Shown: positions 5,267-6,721 of the stretch, piece after piece
Layout of the letters: the number at the start of each line of letters is the position of its first letter
Numbering within the stretch: the first letter of the stretch is position 1
Origin: JBGSLA01 sp965602785
Lineage (GTDB): Bacteria; Desulfobacterota; Desulfobaccia; Desulfobaccales; 0-14-0-80-60-11
Reading direction: 5' to 3'
Length of the DNA stretch: 6,721 nt
NCBI GenBank assembly: GCA_965602785.1
Contig: CBFDAH010000161.1
Span: forward strand, 1 to 6,721
Made by a program: the position numbers and the translations under genes
The notes under the pieces: model-generated
What the model saw: only the letters and a program-made list of their open reading frames with translations
What the model was told of the DNA's origin: nothing
Databases searched by the model: none

Positions 5267-5292
5267 ATTAGCAATTGTTTATGTTGACGTTA
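5258..5292. repeat. 8-bp perfect inverted repeat at the 3' end of the glycosyltransferase gene
   Basis: TAACGTCA (5258-5265) and TGACGTTA (5285-5292) are perfect inverted copies, 19 AT-rich bases apart. They cover the last codons of the TIGR04282-type gene and the start of the broken zinc-ribbon frame. Possible roles are a protein-binding site or an RNA hairpin between the two coding frames. Confidence 0.4.
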
Positions 5293-5956
5293 TTTTCAGC
5301 AACTCTCTGGCCTGACGGTGTGAGCGCCACCCGGGTTGACCCGGCACCAGAGAGCGCTCGGCAAAACGCTGGAGGTCCGAAAAACCGTCGATATCAGCCC
5401 AGGGAGGGAGGAGGTGCAGCGCCAGGCCCCGGCCCCGAATCCGGGCCAGGGTTTCGTCCAGCACCGTGGCAGTGGACCAGGCAATGCCCTGGAAGAGGTT
5501 TCCGGGAGGCACCGCCAGGCCCACCAGGTAGTAACCCCCATCAGGGGCCGGCCCCAGAACCACCTGGGTCTGGCCGGTGCGAAGAAGATCCCCGGCCTGC
5601 CTGACCAACTCCCCGGGAAGATCAGGACTGTCGCTGTTCCGGATCATTACAGCCCTAAAACCTGAGGAGAGGGCCCAGTGGCAGGCGGCGGAGAGTCGCT
5701 CCCCCAAATCAGCACCGCTCTGGGGCACCAGGCGTACCTCGGGGGGGACGAGTTCCTGAAAAAAGGGCCGGGCGTCCACCGGGGTGTAGGCCAGGGCCAG
5801 GGCCACATCGCTGAGGCGTTGCATTTCCTCCAGGACGTCCGCCAAAAAACACCTATAGAGTTCGGCGGCCTCCTCCGGATTTAATGGTGGACACAAGCGC
5901 GTTTTTACTTGCCCCGGCACGGGCTCCTTGGCAAAAATGATAAGCAAGGTGTCCAT
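5279..5956 (-). CDS. TIGR04282-family glycosyltransferase (DUF2064/COG3222, rSAM/selenodomain-associated transferase 1)
   Basis: This encodes 225 residues, about the family's normal size. It is a cytosolic nucleotide-diphospho-sugar transferase-like fold with no signal peptide. Characteristic blocks are LLIIFAKEPVPGQVKTRL (4-21, nucleotide-binding start), QSGADLGERL (79-88), NSDSPDLP (107-114, usually GSD in this family, so Asn107 replaces Gly), GPAPDGGYYLVGL (135-147) and WADIDGFSDL (186-195). The acceptor is unknown; family members occur near radical-SAM/selenodomain proteins and near the TIGR04283 transferase, which here lies divergent on the other side. I chose the ATG at 5956 because the conserved domain begins there. 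The frame is open upstream for another 101 codons, but that stretch is antisense to the neighbouring gene. The ribosome binding site is weak. Confidence 0.92.
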   Translation of the reverse strand: MDTLLIIFAKEPVPGQVKTRLCPPLNPEEAAELYRCFLADVLEEMQRLSDVALALAYTPVDARPFFQELVPPEVRLVPQSGADLGERLSAACHWALSSGFRAVMIRNSDSPDLPGELVRQAGDLLRTGQTQVVLGPAPDGGYYLVGLAVPPGNLFQGIAWSTATVLDETLARIRGRGLALHLLPPWADIDGFSDLQRFAERSLVPGQPGWRSHRQARELLKITST

Positions 5957-5983
5957 GACATGCTGTCTCGGGTGAAAGTTGCG

Positions 5984-6721
5984 ATGGGGGAGGGGGCTCA
6001 GGTCCCCCGGCCCTCCCCCCAGATATCTATTATCATCCCCACCCTCAACGAGGGGCGAGTGTTGGAGAGGACCCTGGCAGGGCTGCCGACCGCTCCGGAC
6101 CTGGAGATCATCCTGGTGGACGGGGGGAGCACTGACCACACCCTGGCGGTGGCGGCTGGCTTCCCCGCGGTCCGGGTTCTCAGGGCGCCCTGGGGCCGGG
6201 GGAGCCAGATGAATACCGGGGCGTTGGCCTCCTTGGGAGATCTCCTGGTCTTCCTCCATGCCGATACGCGTCTCGGGTCAGACCATCTTCAGGCCCTGCG
6301 CCGGGTTGCGGCCGATCCCGCCTTTGCCGCCGGGGCCTTTGAACTGGGCCTGATGCCGTCCACCCCGGCCCTGCGCTTCATCGCCTGGGGGGCCAACCGC
6401 CGGGCCCGCCTCCTGGGCCTCCCCTACGGCGACCAGGTGCTGATCATCCGGCGTTCCCTGTTCCTATCGCTGGGGGGCTTCAGCCACCGCCGCCCCGAAG
6501 ACCTGGACCTGGTGCTGCGCCTGAGGGGCCGGGCCCGTCTCCAGATTCTCACGCCGCCGGTGGCCAGTTCCGGCCGCCGCTGGCTGGAGAAGGGGTATTT
6601 CCGCACCACCCTGGATAACTGGCTCCACCTGGCCCGCCACCTGGCCGAACGCTTCTTCACCCGACGCTGGCCGACGGAAGGAGAATTAAAGAGATGTGGG
6701 GGAGGGGGCCAGGGGTCAGAG
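5984..6721 (+). CDS. TIGR04283-family glycosyltransferase (GT2-like, rSAM/selenodomain-associated transferase 2), 3' end beyond window
   Basis: The frame is open for 246 codons to the window edge with no stop seen. The GT-A fold signature is intact: ISIIIPTLNE (14-23), ILVDGGSTD (43-51), RGSQMNTGA (72-80), FLHADT (90-95, metal-binding region), YGDQ (148-151), PEDLDL (171-176, likely catalytic acidic pair) and SSGRRW (195-200). It should transfer a sugar from a nucleotide donor in the cytosol; the acceptor is unknown. The ATG at 5984 has GGTGA eight bases upstream and is the only ATG in frame before the first strand. Residues 1-13 and the last eight residues shown are encoded by a G-rich repeat found elsewhere outside genes, so the natural ends may differ. 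Families of this type are about 220-230 residues long, so the stop is probably only a little beyond the window. It is divergent from the TIGR04282 gene, with only 27 bp between starts. Confidence 0.9.
   Translation, partial: MGEGAQVPRPSPQISIIIPTLNEGRVLERTLAGLPTAPDLEIILVDGGSTDHTLAVAAGFPAVRVLRAPWGRGSQMNTGALASLGDLLVFLHADTRLGSDHLQALRRVAADPAFAAGAFELGLMPSTPALRFIAWGANRRARLLGLPYGDQVLIIRRSLFLSLGGFSHRRPEDLDLVLRLRGRARLQILTPPVASSGRRWLEKGYFRTTLDNWLHLARHLAERFFTRRWPTEGELKRCGGGGQGSE
5986..6020 (-). repeat. G-rich hairpin repeat, copy 3, inside the 5' end of a glycosyltransferase gene
   Basis: Its right half, CTCAGGTCCC followed by GGCCCTCCCCCC after a short variable joint, matches copy 1 (3-32) in the same orientation. 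The whole is nearly palindromic, since GGGGGAGGG at 5986 pairs with CCCTCCCCC at the right end. In the plus-strand glycosyltransferase frame it encodes residues 1-12 (MGEGAQVPRPSP). It also lies just upstream of the minus-strand TIGR04282 gene. Confidence 0.5.
6697..6721 (+). repeat. G-rich hairpin repeat, copy 4, cut by the window edge
   Basis: GGGGGAGGGGGCCAGGGGTC is identical to the left arm of copy 2 at 4834-4853. The right arm would lie beyond the window. Here it is still inside the open frame of the glycosyltransferase, whereas copies 1 and 2 begin about ten bases after a stop codon. Confidence 0.6.

Noticed and set aside
5957..6259. A 101-residue N-terminal extension of the TIGR04282 glycosyltransferase
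   Set aside because: It is antisense to the conserved GT-A core of the divergent gene, is low-complexity in character, and the family domain starts at the ATG at 5956.

Overview
The window is a GC-rich bacterial chromosomal segment with well-spaced genes and hairpin-rich intergenic DNA. The gene set is a Soj-type ParA, a DUF169 protein, a CAP-domain protein and two glycosyltransferases of the TIGR04282 and TIGR04283 type. Together with C-run/TTTAAAAAA/G-run palindromes, this suggests a Desulfobacterota (former Deltaproteobacteria) or similar anaerobe. That placement is inference from style; no marker gene is present.

Left third (1-3182, all genes on the minus strand): a DUF169 protein (43-771), a membrane-anchored endonuclease/exonuclease/phosphatase-family protein (1214-2173) and a secreted CAP/SCP-domain protein (2646-3182). 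The two gaps between them each hold one copy of a MITE-like element of about 193 bp with imperfect terminal inverted repeats and a C-run/G-run central palindrome. The second gap also holds a REP-like hairpin pair.

Middle (3183-5020): a gap of nearly 600 bp carries a candidate promoter for the CAP gene and a string of hairpins, one of which ends in a T-tract like an intrinsic terminator on the plus strand. Then comes a two-gene plus-strand unit. It consists of a Soj-like ParA ATPase (3770-4534) and, one base after its stop codon, a 95-residue protein (4536-4823) with a ParB-N-terminus-like motif, an echo of that motif, and a C-terminal coiled coil. No ParB follows. The pair is the best candidate for a less-described system: an orphan ParA with a small adaptor that could position some cellular cargo. 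The unit ends in a G-rich hairpin, a second REP-like pair and a strong terminator at 4962-5016.

Right third (5021-6721): converging on that terminator is a minus-strand pair made of a TIGR04282-type glycosyltransferase (5279-5956) and, just downstream, a broken reading frame that resembles a small CxxC...CxxC zinc-ribbon protein with two in-frame stops. Divergent from the glycosyltransferase, only 27 bp away, is a TIGR04283-type glycosyltransferase (5984 to beyond the window end). These two families are commonly found together. A G-rich palindromic repeat occurs four times in the window and appears to encode both extreme ends of the last gene.
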